From positions 1 through 55,882 of the forward strand of contig CAKTHE010000013.1 of NCBI GenBank assembly GCA_934563745.1: 55,882 bases of DNA. Direction: 5' to 3'. This document shows, piece by piece, positions 16,267 to 25,654 of the stretch. Made by a program: the position numbers and the translations under genes. Every line of letters starts with the position of its first letter. Position 1 is the first letter of the stretch. The stretch comes from an uncultured Dysosmobacter sp. (GTDB lineage: Bacteria; Bacillota; Clostridia; Oscillospirales; Oscillospiraceae). Under the pieces are notes generated by a model. It saw only the letters and a list, made by a program, of their open reading frames with translations, did no database searches and was not told the origin of the DNA.

Positions 16267-17345
16267 AACGATACCTGTTTGTTCTGGCAGCGGCGATGCT
16301 GCTGATGACTGTTTCGGCAGGAGCTGCCGAGATCCCAAAGGAGTGGGAACGCGCCCTGCCCCGGGATACTCTGCGGCTTTTGGACAAGGTGGATCCCGCG
16401 GAGACGGGGGCCCTGGGCTCCGGGATCGCTGCGATCTGGAACGAGACCGCCTCCAGGCTGGGGGGCCTTGTGCGGGAGCGGATGCGCGGTACCGTGTGCC
16501 TGATGCTGGTCGTTTTGGCCTGCGGGGCGGCGGAAGGCTTTGCAGGCGCCTGCACGGACCGTAGCGGGCTGCGTTTGGTACCGATCGTGGGGGCGCTTTC
16601 CATTACACTTTTAAGCGCGGGAAGCCTGCATACGCTGATCGGGCTGGGCAGCGAAACCATTGCGCAGCTCGGCAGCTTTGCCAAGATTCTTTTTCCGGTC
16701 CTGGCGGCCGCCACGGCGGCAAGCGGCGCCGTGACCACGGCGACGGTCCAGCAGGTCAGCACGGTTCTTTTATCCCAGCTCCTGATCGGCCTGATCCATG
16801 GCATTCTGCTTCCCATGGTGTATTTATACATTGCGGCGCTGACGGCCGGCACCATGCTGCCGGATCACACGCTGGGCGCTTTGGCGGAGTTTTTGAAAAA
16901 AGCGCTGACATGGGTGCTGAGCATTGCGCTGACGCTTTTTACGCTTTACCTCTCTGCCGCGCACGTGATTTCCGGTACGGCTGACGCCGCCAAGGTAAAG
17001 CTGGCCAAGGCTGCCATTTCCGGGGTGGTCCCGGTCGTGGGGGGGATCATTGCCGAAGCGTCGGAGACGGTTCTGGCCGGGGCCGGCGTGCTGCGGAGCT
17101 CGGTGGGTCTGTTCGGGCTGCTGGCTGTACTGGCGCTGTGTGCCTATCCTTTTTTGCAGCTGGGCGTGCAGTATCTTTTTTACAAGCTGGCGGCGGCGCT
17201 CTGCGGCACGGTGGGATCCGGCGATCTTGGAAAGCTGATCAACGGGCTGGGCGGGGCGTTTGGGCTGGTTCTGGGCATGACCGGCGCCTGCGCGCTGCTG
17301 ATTCTGATTTCCGTGCTGACCTGCACGGCGGCGGTGGCGGTATGA
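16263..17345 (+). CDS. spoIIIAE: Stage III sporulation protein AE
   Basis: A polytopic membrane protein of 360 residues with a signal-like N-terminus (LFVLAAAMLLMTVSAGAAE), followed by six or more hydrophobic segments. SpoIIIAE is the large channel-like membrane subunit of the SpoIIIA complex. The ATG at 16263 overlaps the spoIIIAD stop, and its own stop overlaps the spoIIIAF start in the same way. Confidence 0.94.
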   Translation: MKRYLFVLAAAMLLMTVSAGAAEIPKEWERALPRDTLRLLDKVDPAETGALGSGIAAIWNETASRLGGLVRERMRGTVCLMLVVLACGAAEGFAGACTDRSGLRLVPIVGALSITLLSAGSLHTLIGLGSETIAQLGSFAKILFPVLAAATAASGAVTTATVQQVSTVLLSQLLIGLIHGILLPMVYLYIAALTAGTMLPDHTLGALAEFLKKALTWVLSIALTLFTLYLSAAHVISGTADAAKVKLAKAAISGVVPVVGGIIAEASETVLAGAGVLRSSVGLFGLLAVLALCAYPFLQLGVQYLFYKLAAALCGTVGSGDLGKLINGLGGAFGLVLGMTGACALLILISVLTCTAAVAV

Positions 17346-17818
17346 TGGCGGCCATGCGGGAGTGGCTGCTCAGTGTAGTGGCGGCCGCATTGCTGATTTC
17401 CGCGGCAGAAAGCCTGCTGCCGGCCGGAACATGGAAGCGGTTTCTCTCCTTGCTGGGCGGCCTGATTCTGATGCTGACGATGCTGCGCCCGCTGCTGAAC
17501 CTGGACCTGGATGCGCTGCGCTTGGATGCCGGCGATTACCGGGCGGCGGTCCAGACGCGCACGCAGGAGCTGGAGGCGCAGCAGGCGGACGAGCTTGCGG
17601 CAATCATAAAAGAGCGGACGGAGACATACATATTGGAAAAAGCGGCCGCGATGGGAATTGTCTGTGAGGTCCGCGTCACGGTGCAGACCCGGGAGGACGG
17701 CGTCCCGCTTCCGTATGCGGCTGTACTGTCCTGCCGGCGCACCCAGGCGCTGGCGAACGTTATGAAACAGGATCTGGATATTCCGGAAGAAAGGCAGGTT
17801 TGGAATGGCACAGCGTAA
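17342..17818 (+). CDS. spoIIIAF: Stage III sporulation protein AF
   Basis: A 158-residue protein with two N-terminal membrane helices (LLSVVAAALLISAAESLL, FLSLLGGLILMLTMLRPLL) and a soluble C-terminal domain of the ring-building type found in SpoIIIAF. The first ATG of a double ATG at 17342 overlaps the spoIIIAE stop. The end overlaps the first bases of spoIIIAG by 14 bases. Confidence 0.91.
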   Translation: MMAAMREWLLSVVAAALLISAAESLLPAGTWKRFLSLLGGLILMLTMLRPLLNLDLDALRLDAGDYRAAVQTRTQELEAQQADELAAIIKERTETYILEKAAAMGIVCEVRVTVQTREDGVPLPYAAVLSCRRTQALANVMKQDLDIPEERQVWNGTA

Positions 17819-18353
17819 AAGCCCACAGTGGCTCAAGGAGGTCCTGGGCCGCTACAAATACGTGGCGGCTGTGGTTGGTGTCGGCATTGTTTTACTGTTG
17901 CTGCCCAGCGGAACGTCGTCGGACCGGACAGCCCGGGCGGGAGACGAAGACGCGGGCTCCTACGGCGCCGACGAGACCCGGCAGAGTCTGGCCGAGACCG
18001 AAGCGCGGATGCAGGAGATCCTTTCCCAGGTGGAGGGCGTTGGCCGCCTGGAGCTGATGCTGACGGTGGAGAGCGGGCCGGAACGGCGGCTTGCGCAGGA
18101 TACGGAGCTCTCCTACCGGGGGGATACGGCGGCGCCGGATGACTATACGCGGCGTTCCGAGACAGTTTTGGTCTCCGGCGGAAGCGGAGAAGAGCCCGTG
18201 GTGACCGGAACGCAGGGGCCGGTTTACCGGGGAGCATTGGTGGTCTGCGAGGGGGCGGACCGGGCGGAGGTGAAGCTGGCGGTCACACAGGCGGTGGCGG
18301 CCCTGACAGGGCTGAGCTCAGATCGGATTTCGGTGGTTCTATGTCAATCGTAA
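17805..18353 (+). CDS. spoIIIAG: Stage III sporulation protein AG
   Basis: A 182-residue single-pass membrane protein: a short N-terminal cytoplasmic part, a membrane helix near residues 19-33 (VAAVVGVGIVLLLLP), then an extracytoplasmic ring-forming domain. SpoIIIAG builds a large ring in the space between mother cell and forespore. The ATG at 17805 lies inside the end of spoIIIAF. Confidence 0.92.
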   Translation: MAQRKSPQWLKEVLGRYKYVAAVVGVGIVLLLLPSGTSSDRTARAGDEDAGSYGADETRQSLAETEARMQEILSQVEGVGRLELMLTVESGPERRLAQDTELSYRGDTAAPDDYTRRSETVLVSGGSGEEPVVTGTQGPVYRGALVVCEGADRAEVKLAVTQAVAALTGLSSDRISVVLCQS

Positions 18354-18373
18354 TATGGAGGAGGAAGCATACC

Positions 18374-18937
18374 ATGCGGAAAAGCTGGAAACGGAGGACG
18401 GCCCTGTGCGTGATGGCCGTTCTGGTGGCGGGAGCCATGTTTTTGAATTGGAAATTCAGCGCGCCGAAGACGGAGGACCCGGCCGACACTCAGGCCGGAA
18501 CCAAGATCCTGGGGGAGGCAACGCTGGTCTCCGGAGGTGAGAGCAGCTCTGCCGAGCCGGACGAGGCCGGGGCCTACACAGGCAGCGATTATTTTGCGTC
18601 GGCCCGTTTGACCCGGCAGCAGGCCCGGGACAATGCGATCGCCCTGCTGCAGAAGGCAGCGGATGAAGAGGGCGCGGCGGCATCAGCCTGCACGCAGGCG
18701 TCGGAGGGGATCCAGGCTCTGGCGGCCTACACGCTGGCCGAATCGCAGATTGAGAATCTGGTCACGGCCAAGGGCTATGCCGACTGTGTCGCGTTTATGA
18801 GTGACGAGAGCATCAGCGTGGTGGTCTCCAAAGACGGGGCGGAGCTTTCCGACGAGGACGTCGCCCGGATCATGGATATTACCAAGACCGAGACCGGATA
18901 TCCCGCCTCGTCCATCAAGATCATGGCGGCAAATTAA
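18374..18937 (+). CDS. spoIIIAH: Stage III sporulation protein AH
   Basis: A 187-residue single-pass protein whose extracytoplasmic domain in Bacillus binds SpoIIQ from the forespore to complete the channel. The membrane helix is at about residues 11-28 (VMAVLVAGAMFLNW). The C-terminal domain contains the EccC/YscJ-like core ending in KTETGYPASSIKIMA. The ATG at 18374 follows GGAGGAGG, and this start is preferred over the in-frame ATG at 18341 inside spoIIIAG. It is the last gene of the operon. Confidence 0.93.
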   Translation: MRKSWKRRTALCVMAVLVAGAMFLNWKFSAPKTEDPADTQAGTKILGEATLVSGGESSSAEPDEAGAYTGSDYFASARLTRQQARDNAIALLQKAADEEGAAASACTQASEGIQALAAYTLAESQIENLVTAKGYADCVAFMSDESISVVVSKDGAELSDEDVARIMDITKTETGYPASSIKIMAAN

Positions 18938-18940
18938 AGG

Positions 18941-18969
18941 TTGTATTTCCCGCGCTTCTATGGTAAAAT
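18941..18969 (+). promoter_or_regulatory. Candidate promoter of the Asp23/Gls24-nusB series
   Basis: TTGTAT (18941-18946) and TAAAAT (18964-18969) are 17 bases apart, right after the spoIIIAH stop, so the following housekeeping genes need not depend on the sporulation operon. Confidence 0.6.
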
Positions 18970-19041
18970 ACTACAGCACTACGACAGGACAATACGATTC
19001 GCGGCACTTGCGCGGATCCTGTGATAAGGAGCGCTGGAATT

Positions 19042-19416
19042 ATGGCTGAAAATAAGGAATATTTGACGCTGACCGAGGAAAACGGAAGCATTAACATTTC
19101 AGAAGAGGTCGTGGCTGCCATCGTGGTGGGCGCGGTGCGGGATGTGGAGGGCATCTCGGACATGATGACCACCATGGGCAGCAATGTGGCGGAGCTGGTC
19201 AATAAAAAGGGCGCGGCCAAGGGCGTGCGCGGCGTTAAGATCGACATGACGCAGCCGGAGATGACGCTGGATCTTTATGTGACGGTCCAGTACGGCTTCC
19301 CGATTCCCGAGGTGGCGGAGAATGTGCAGAAGGCGGCCGCTTCGGCGGTGGAGGCAATGACCGGCAGCAAGGTCGGCGCGGTGAATGTCCACGTCGGCGG
19401 CATTACCATGGCCTGA
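19042..19416 (+). CDS. Asp23/Gls24 family envelope stress protein
   Basis: A 124-residue protein of the Asp23/Gls24 (DUF322, YqhY-like) family, peripheral envelope or lipid-metabolism-linked proteins of Firmicutes. The block INISEEVVAAIVVGAVRDVEGI is followed by VRGVKIDM and VTVQYGFPIPEVAENVQ, the family core. The ATG at 19042 follows AAGGAG. In Bacillus the relative yqhY precedes nusB, as here. Its precise role is not settled. Confidence 0.9.
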   Translation: MAENKEYLTLTEENGSINISEEVVAAIVVGAVRDVEGISDMMTTMGSNVAELVNKKGAAKGVRGVKIDMTQPEMTLDLYVTVQYGFPIPEVAENVQKAAASAVEAMTGSKVGAVNVHVGGITMA

Positions 19417-19441
19417 AAAGAGAGAAAAGGACGTATCGTTT

Positions 19442-19891
19442 ATGATTCGGAACACGGCGAGAGAGATTGCGATCCACCTGTCCTACGAGCTGAGCTTTGT
19501 TCGTCAGCCGGTGGATGAACTGCTGGATCAGCGCCTGACGGCGGAGCGGTTTGCTTCCCTGGCGCAGGAAGACCCGATTTACCAGGAGGCGCCCAATGCC
19601 AAGCAGGCGGAGTATATCCGCCGCCTGGTGAAAGGCGTTGCAGAGCACGGGGCGGAGCTGGATCAGTACATTGCCAAGTATGCCAAGGGCTGGAACTTTG
19701 CCCGGATTCCGCTGGTGGCTTCCGCCATCATGCGGGTGGCGATGTATGAGATGCTGTATATGCCCGATATCCCGACCAGCGCTTCCATCAACGAGGCGGT
19801 GGAAATTGCCAAGAAGTACGAGACACCGGAGACCGTCCGGTTCATCAACGGCATTCTGGGCAGTTTTTCGCGTCAGGAGCTTTCCGAATAA
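19442..19891 (+). CDS. nusB: Transcription antitermination factor NusB
   Basis: NusB binds boxA RNA with NusE (S10) and supports antitermination of ribosomal RNA transcription. The 149-residue protein shows the all-helical family pattern: TAREIAIHLSYELSF at the start and later PTSASINEAVEIAKKY with FINGILG. The ATG at 19442 is preferred over the upstream frame, which is the end of the previous gene. It lies in the conserved Gls24-nusB-xseA order. Confidence 0.94.
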   Translation: MIRNTAREIAIHLSYELSFVRQPVDELLDQRLTAERFASLAQEDPIYQEAPNAKQAEYIRRLVKGVAEHGAELDQYIAKYAKGWNFARIPLVASAIMRVAMYEMLYMPDIPTSASINEAVEIAKKYETPETVRFINGILGSFSRQELSE

Positions 19892-19896
19892 CAAAC

Positions 19897-19945
19897 CGGC
19901 AGAGCGGGAGGCGGTTTTCTGAACCGCTGTCCGGCTCTGCTTTTT
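19897..19945 (+). terminator. Hairpin with T-run between nusB and xseA
   Basis: GCAGAGC (19899-19905) pairs with GCTCTGC (19934-19940), enclosing GCGGTTTTCTGAACCGC, followed by TTTTT. It could terminate or attenuate transcription entering xseA. No promoter is evident before xseA, so readthrough is likely to matter. Confidence 0.6.
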
Positions 19946-19960
19946 GTAAGAGAGGTGGAT

Positions 19961-21174
<1,214 letters not shown>

Positions 21175-21178
<4 letters not shown>

Positions 21179-21414
21179 GTGCGAAGGAACTGACGTTTGA
21201 ACAGCAGATCGCCCGTCTGGAGGAAATCGTGGCGCTTTTGGAGCGGGGCGATGCACCGCTGGCCGATGCACTGGCGCTTTTTGAAGAGGGCGCAAAACTG
21301 ATCACGGCCTGCTCCAAGCAGCTGGATCAGGCAGAACAGCAGGTCGTAAAGCTTATGAAGGGGGCCGACGGCGCACCGGTGGAGCTGCCCTTTGCGGATG
21401 ATACGGAGGAGTAA
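21175..21414 (+). CDS. xseB: Exodeoxyribonuclease VII small subunit
   Basis: XseB is the small accessory subunit of exonuclease VII. The 79-residue, mostly helical protein shows the family pattern TFEQQIARLEEIVALLERGD and ALALFEEG. The GTG start at 21175 overlaps the xseA stop (GTGA), so the two subunits are translationally coupled. Confidence 0.94.
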
Positions 21415-21416
21415 GC

Positions 21417-22295
21417 ATGGAAGCGATGAACTTTGAAGCGCGTTACGAGGGCTACCGGCAGGCTGTGGAGGATTATCTGCAGGGCCTGTTTACCGGACGG
21501 CCGGCCTGGTCGGACCTTTATGATTCCATGCGCTACAGTCTGCTTTCCGGGGGAAAGCGGATCCGGCCGGTGCTGACGCTGGAGTTTGCCCGGCTGGGGG
21601 GGATGGACTGGAAGGCTGTGCTGCCGGTGGCCTGCGCGCTGGAGCTGGTTCATAACTATTCCCTGATCCATGACGATCTGCCCTGCATGGATGACGACGC
21701 CCTGCGGCGGGGCAAGCCCACCAACCATAAGGTTTACGGGGAAACCCTGGCTGTGCTGGCCGGCGACGCGCTTCAGCCGGAGGCGTTCCGGCTGATCCTC
21801 ACTGCGCCGGGGATTGACGCGCAGAAGCGGGCGGACTGCGCCCTGATTCTTGCGAAGGCGGCCGGCGCGGATGGCATGGTGGCGGGCCAGGTTCTGGATA
21901 CGCTGCATGAACCCGCAACGATGGAGGAGGTAACGCAGGTCCATCGGCTGAAGACCAGCGCCATGATCTGCGGCGCGGCGGAGTTGGGCTGTGCGGTTTC
22001 CGGTGCGCCGGAATGGCTGCGCTCTGCGGCACTGGGCTATGCCGGACAGGTGGGTCTGGCGTTCCAGATCCGGGATGACCTGCTGGATGTCATCGGCGAT
22101 GAAAAGACCTTCGGAAAACCCATCGGCTCGGATCGTGAAGAGGGAAAGGTAACGTTTGCCGACCTTTTGGGTATTGAAGGCTGCCAGAAGGAGATCGAGG
22201 CGTGCACCCGCCGCGCGGAAGCGGCGCTGGAAGGCGTGGAGGACCGGTCGTTTCTGCTGCGCTTTGCGGAGCTGCTAGCCGGAAGATCCTATTAA
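21417..22295 (+). CDS. ispA: Polyprenyl (farnesyl/geranyl) diphosphate synthase
   Basis: A head-to-tail prenyltransferase that condenses isopentenyl diphosphate with allylic diphosphates; by length and neighbourhood it is the short-chain (C15) enzyme. The 292-residue protein carries the first aspartate-rich motif in LIHDDLPCMDDDALRRG and the second in FQIRDDLLDVIGD. GGKRIRP near the N-terminus binds isopentenyl diphosphate. The ATG at 21417 follows GGAGGAG, two bases after xseB. It stands upstream of the OLE RNA, oapA and dxs, so two isoprenoid genes flank the RNA. Confidence 0.94.
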   Translation: MEAMNFEARYEGYRQAVEDYLQGLFTGRPAWSDLYDSMRYSLLSGGKRIRPVLTLEFARLGGMDWKAVLPVACALELVHNYSLIHDDLPCMDDDALRRGKPTNHKVYGETLAVLAGDALQPEAFRLILTAPGIDAQKRADCALILAKAAGADGMVAGQVLDTLHEPATMEEVTQVHRLKTSAMICGAAELGCAVSGAPEWLRSAALGYAGQVGLAFQIRDDLLDVIGDEKTFGKPIGSDREEGKVTFADLLGIEGCQKEIEACTRRAEAALEGVEDRSFLLRFAELLAGRSY

Positions 22296-22341
22296 GCGCG
22301 CAGCAGGCGGACCCTTTTCCGTCTGCGCGGAAAATCATGAA

Positions 22342-22371
22342 GGGGCAGTCCTCGCTTGGGGGGACTGCCCC
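22342..22371 (+). terminator. Strong hairpin after ispA, weak T-run
   Basis: GGGGCAGTCC (22342-22351) pairs with GGACTGCCCC (22362-22371) around a short loop. The sequence after it is TGAAAATTT, not a proper T-run. It may be a weak terminator or a 3'-end stabilising structure that separates ispA from the OLE promoter. Confidence 0.5.
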
Positions 22372-22403
22372 TGAAAATTTACATTTACAATTCCATGAAT
22401 ATC

Positions 22404-22432
22404 TTGTATATTTATGAAAAAGGTGTTATACT
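22404..22432 (+). promoter_or_regulatory. Promoter of the OLE RNA
   Basis: TTGTAT (22404-22409), 17 bases, then TATACT (22427-22432), preceded by TGT, which is an extended -10 element. The expected transcription start is near 22439, exactly where the 5' arm of the long-range closing helix of the RNA begins. Confidence 0.75.
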
Positions 22433-22438
22433 GAACAG

Positions 22439-23101
22439 GCTAAGCGGCGGCGCAGTATTCTAGTCAGATCTGCCGTTTCCGAAGGAGGGCCTAAAAATCC
22501 TCTGAAGGGCATACCGATGAAACCTCTGGTGCTTGCTTGAAACGCCCAGTTTTGGGTGGGTGCTGGGGGGAAGCGTGCTGCGCGCGCTTGCGGATTCAGG
22601 GCGATTTCCAATGGCATGGTTACCCCGTCCCTGCTTCCGTGGAGACCTGCTCTTGTGCACAGACGTACTCCCTTGGTGGTATTCCGGCCTGTGTACGAAG
22701 CAGATTGTGAACCTGCAATGCGGTGCATCGGTCCTTTGGGGCCGTAACGCTGTGTGCAGACGTAGCCTGCCTTGCGTGGATCTGGTGAATGAGAGGTCAG
22801 GCCGTATTCGCTCCCGGCCGGAGCAATTGCGGCCCCTTGCTCTTTGAAACCATGTCTGCAAAAGAGGCTAAAGAAATGGACAGACTGCAGTGGAAATCAC
22901 CTAGGCTGTCTTTCCGGGCAAAAAAAGGATTGCAGTGCGGACTAAGTGGCAGTCGGGTCGCACAGGTCGGCAACGCCGTGCCGTGACGCTGAAAAGGGAA
23001 CTGCCCCCATCGGCAACGAGGGGTGCGTCACGGGGAAAACCAACCCGTACCTAAGCCGTAAGATTTACTTTTTTTGCCGCCGCCGGCTTAGCAGCTTTTT
23101 T
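22439..23101 (+). ncRNA. ole: OLE RNA (ornate, large, extremophilic RNA)
   Basis: This 900-base gap between ispA and an OapA-like gene has no convincing protein gene. It is GC-rich and full of inverted repeats, and it is placed exactly where OLE RNA genes are known in other Firmicutes: in the nusB-xseA-xseB-ispA-[OLE]-oapA-dxs-argR-recN neighbourhood. OLE RNAs are about 600 nucleotides and form membrane-associated complexes with OapA. Here the 5' end GCTAAGC (22439-22445) pairs with GCTTAGC (23086-23092), and GGCGGCG (22446-22452) with CGCCGCC (23078-23084). That makes a 14-bp helix with one bulged G at 23085, closing the whole RNA. A T-run at 23096-23101 follows. The 3' end is inferred. I did not align the RNA to the published consensus helix by helix. 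Confidence 0.85.
23051..23101 (+). terminator. Candidate local hairpin and T-run at the OLE 3' end
   Basis: CTAAGCCG (23051-23058) is perfectly complementary to CGGCTTAG (23084-23091) across a 25-base loop that includes a T7 run, and is followed four bases later by six T. The right arm is the same stretch used by the long-range helix with the RNA's 5' end, so the two pairings exclude each other. Confidence 0.5.
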
Positions 23102-23209
23102 AACAGGACTCATTTGCGATCGGCCTTTTCCAGTGCGCAGCCCGCTGGCTGCCGCCGGAACCGGGGCCGATTTGAAGTATGCACATTTTGACAAGGTGGA
23201 GGGAACTTT

Positions 23210-23776
23210 TTGAAAAAAGCATCTGGTGCAAAAGGGAAGCGGGGGGCATCCGGCTCTTCCTACCGCTGGGCGCTGACCGCGTTTGCATTGGCGGTCGCGC
23301 TGTCTGCGGCGCTGAGCCTGGTCTCCTCTTCGGTGCTTTCGGACGCCGGCATGACCCTTGCGCTTTTTATCCTGATTTTTTTCATTGCTCTGGGCATTGT
23401 GTTTGATATCATCGGCGTGGCCGTTACGGCGGCGGATCCGAAGCCGTTCCATTCCATGGCGGCGCACCGGGAAAAGGGTGCCAAGGAAGCGCTGAGCCTT
23501 TTGCGCAATGCCAGCCATGTTTCCAGCATCTGCAACGATGTGGTGGGCGATATCTGCGGCATTGTCAGCGGCTCGACGGCGGCGGTGATCGTCGCAAGGC
23601 TGCAGGGGATCCTGAATACGCAGACCATTTTGCTGTCGGTTGCCACCACGGCCATTATTTCCGGGCTGACCATCGGCGGAAAGGCGCTGGCCAAGCCCTT
23701 TGCCATGAAACAGAGCACCAAGGTGGTTTATGCCGCCGGCCGGGTGCTGCACTTTTTCCATCGCTCCGAGAGCTGA
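23210..23776 (+). CDS. oapA: OLE-associated membrane protein (OapA-like)
   Basis: A 188-residue membrane protein directly downstream of the OLE RNA. Residues 1-17 are very basic (MKKASGAKGKRG), then about four hydrophobic segments: near 19-41, 46-70, 116-130 and 138-155. The middle region (FHSMAAHREKGAKEALSLL, then NDVVGDICGIVSGS) and the late GLTIGGKALAKPFA resemble the CNNM/DUF21 transporter fold reported for OapA. The start is TTG 23210, placed six bases after GGAGGG. OapA of Bacillus halodurans binds OLE RNA and brings it to the membrane; that complex affects magnesium, cold and alcohol tolerance. Identification rests on position, topology and length. Confidence 0.85.
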   Translation: MKKASGAKGKRGASGSSYRWALTAFALAVALSAALSLVSSSVLSDAGMTLALFILIFFIALGIVFDIIGVAVTAADPKPFHSMAAHREKGAKEALSLLRNASHVSSICNDVVGDICGIVSGSTAAVIVARLQGILNTQTILLSVATTAIISGLTIGGKALAKPFAMKQSTKVVYAAGRVLHFFHRSES

Positions 23777-23791
23777 AGGGACTTATAGACT

Positions 23792-25654
23792 ATGATTCTG
23801 GACAAAATTCAATCGCCGGCGGACGTGCGTGCGCTGGACGAGCGGGAGTTGCAGCAGTTATGTGTCGAATTGCGGCAGTTCCTGATCGAAAATGTCGCCC
23901 GGACCGGCGGACACCTGGCCTCCAATTTGGGCGCCGTTGAGCTGACTGTGGCGATTCACCGGGTCTTTGACACGGAAAAAGACCGGCTTGTATTTGACGT
24001 GGGGCATCAATGCTACGTACACAAGGCGTTGACCGGCCGCCAGGCGCTTTTTTCCACGCTGCGCCAGTTTGAGGGGCTTTCCGGATTTCCGAAGCCCTAT
24101 GAAAGTCCGCACGATTCCTTTATTGCCGGACATGCCTCCAACTCGGTGTCGGTGGCCCTGGGCATGGCCCGGGCCCGGACACTGCTGGGGCAGGACTATC
24201 AGGTCCTGGCCCTGATCGGCGACGGTGCGCTGTCCGGCGGCCTTGCGTATGAGGGGCTGAACAATGCGGGGGCCTCCCAGGAGCCGCTGATCGTGATTCT
24301 GAATGACAATGGTATGTCCATCAATCCCAACGTGGGTGCCATGTCCCGGCATTTGGCCCGCCTGCGTTCCAAGCCGGCGTACTACCACTTTAAAAAGTGG
24401 TACCGCAGCCTTTTCGGACCCCATCCGATGGAGAAGGGGCTGTACCGCTTCAACCATCAGCTCAAAACCTCGCTGAAAAAGGCGATCTGGCCTGGCAGCA
24501 CGCTGTTTGAGGATATGGGCTTTACCTATCTGGGGCCAATTGACGGACACGATCTGGATCGGTTGTGCAATGTGCTCAGTTGGGCGAAGGAGCTGCATGC
24601 GCCGGTGGTGGTGCATGTAAACACCGTAAAAGGAAAAGGCTATCCTTATGCCGAGCAGAATCCGGGCCGCTTCCACGGTGTGGCGCCCTTTGACCCGGCG
24701 ACCGGCCTGCCCCTGAAGCCGGAGGGGGAGAGCTTTTCCTCTGTTTTCGGAAAGGCTTTGACCGCATATGGGGAAGAGGACAGCCGGGTCTGCGCCATCA
24801 CGGCGGCCATGGAGGCGGGGACCGGCCTGACGCCCTTCGCCAAGCATTTTCCAAAGCGCTTTTTTGACGTTGCCATTGCCGAGGGGCATGCGGCGGCGAT
24901 GGCCGCCGGGATGGCGAAGCAGGGACTGATCCCCGTATTTGCCGTGTACTCGTCGTTTTTGCAGCGCAGTTATGATATGCTGATCCACGACGTGGCCCTT
25001 CAGAAGCTGCACGTGGTGTTCGCCGTGGACCGGGCTGGCTTTGTGGGCGCGGATGGAGAAACACACCACGGCTGTTTTGACGCGCAGTTTCTATCCGGAA
25101 TCCCCGGGTTTACAGTGCTGTGCCCGTCCAATTTTGCCGAGCTGCGGCAAATGCTGCGCCGGGCCCTGTTTCGTCTCGACGGCCCGGTGGCGCTTCGCTA
25201 TCCCCGGGGCGGCGAGGGGGCGTATCGGACCGATACCTCGGAAACGGCGGCTCTGTCCCTGCGGCAGGGGACGGATGTAACGCTGGTGGCCTACGGAACG
25301 CTGATCAACGCCGTGCAGGAAGCGGCCGCGCTTTTGAGCGAGAAGGGCATTTCCACCGGCGTTGTAAAAATCAATCAGATCGCGCCGTTGCCCGTCGGAC
25401 TGCTGGGAGAGCTTTTGGCAGATACCCATGCCCTGGTGGTGGCGGAGGACTGTTTTGAAGAGGGCTGCGTGGGTCAGCGACTGACGGCGGCCCTGGCAGC
25501 GCAGGGACGTGCGCCAGAGCGGGTTCGGCTGTGCAACCTGGGGATGACCTTCGCCCGGGAGGGGCGTGTGGAACAGCTGCGCCATCAGTTCAGGCTGGAT
25601 GCCAAGGGGATCGCTCAGGCAGCAGAGGAGGCGTTGGGACATGAGTACGAATAA
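23792..25654 (+). CDS. dxs: 1-deoxy-D-xylulose-5-phosphate synthase
   Basis: Dxs is the thiamine-diphosphate enzyme that condenses pyruvate and glyceraldehyde-3-phosphate, the first step of the MEP isoprenoid pathway and a source of precursor for thiamine and pyridoxal. The 620-residue protein shows the thiamine-binding motif GDGALSGGLAYEGLNNAG, an early GGHLASNLG, FDVGHQCY, and the transketolase-type second domain (AIAEGHAAAMAAGMA, DRAGFVGADGETHHG). The start at 23792 is 15 bases after oapA. With ispA upstream, isoprenoid supply genes flank the OLE/OapA pair. Confidence 0.97.
   Translation: MILDKIQSPADVRALDERELQQLCVELRQFLIENVARTGGHLASNLGAVELTVAIHRVFDTEKDRLVFDVGHQCYVHKALTGRQALFSTLRQFEGLSGFPKPYESPHDSFIAGHASNSVSVALGMARARTLLGQDYQVLALIGDGALSGGLAYEGLNNAGASQEPLIVILNDNGMSINPNVGAMSRHLARLRSKPAYYHFKKWYRSLFGPHPMEKGLYRFNHQLKTSLKKAIWPGSTLFEDMGFTYLGPIDGHDLDRLCNVLSWAKELHAPVVVHVNTVKGKGYPYAEQNPGRFHGVAPFDPATGLPLKPEGESFSSVFGKALTAYGEEDSRVCAITAAMEAGTGLTPFAKHFPKRFFDVAIAEGHAAAMAAGMAKQGLIPVFAVYSSFLQRSYDMLIHDVALQKLHVVFAVDRAGFVGADGETHHGCFDAQFLSGIPGFTVLCPSNFAELRQMLRRALFRLDGPVALRYPRGGEGAYRTDTSETAALSLRQGTDVTLVAYGTLINAVQEAAALLSEKGISTGVVKINQIAPLPVGLLGELLADTHALVVAEDCFEEGCVGQRLTAALAAQGRAPERVRLCNLGMTFAREGRVEQLRHQFRLDAKGIAQAAEEALGHEYE

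Noticed and set aside
22533..22847. A 104-codon open frame inside the OLE region
   Set aside because: It has no ribosome binding site, its codon use is unlike the neighbours, and it overlaps the structured RNA. Other frames of similar length exist on both strands of the same stretch, as expected in GC-rich RNA genes.
22341..23009. Pairing of the ispA 3' hairpin arm GGGGCAGT with ACTGCCCC in the OLE RNA (near 23000)
   Set aside because: The eight-base match exists, but the left side lies upstream of the OLE promoter and would only be present in readthrough transcripts; the local hairpin with ten pairs is more stable. Probably chance in GC-rich sequence.
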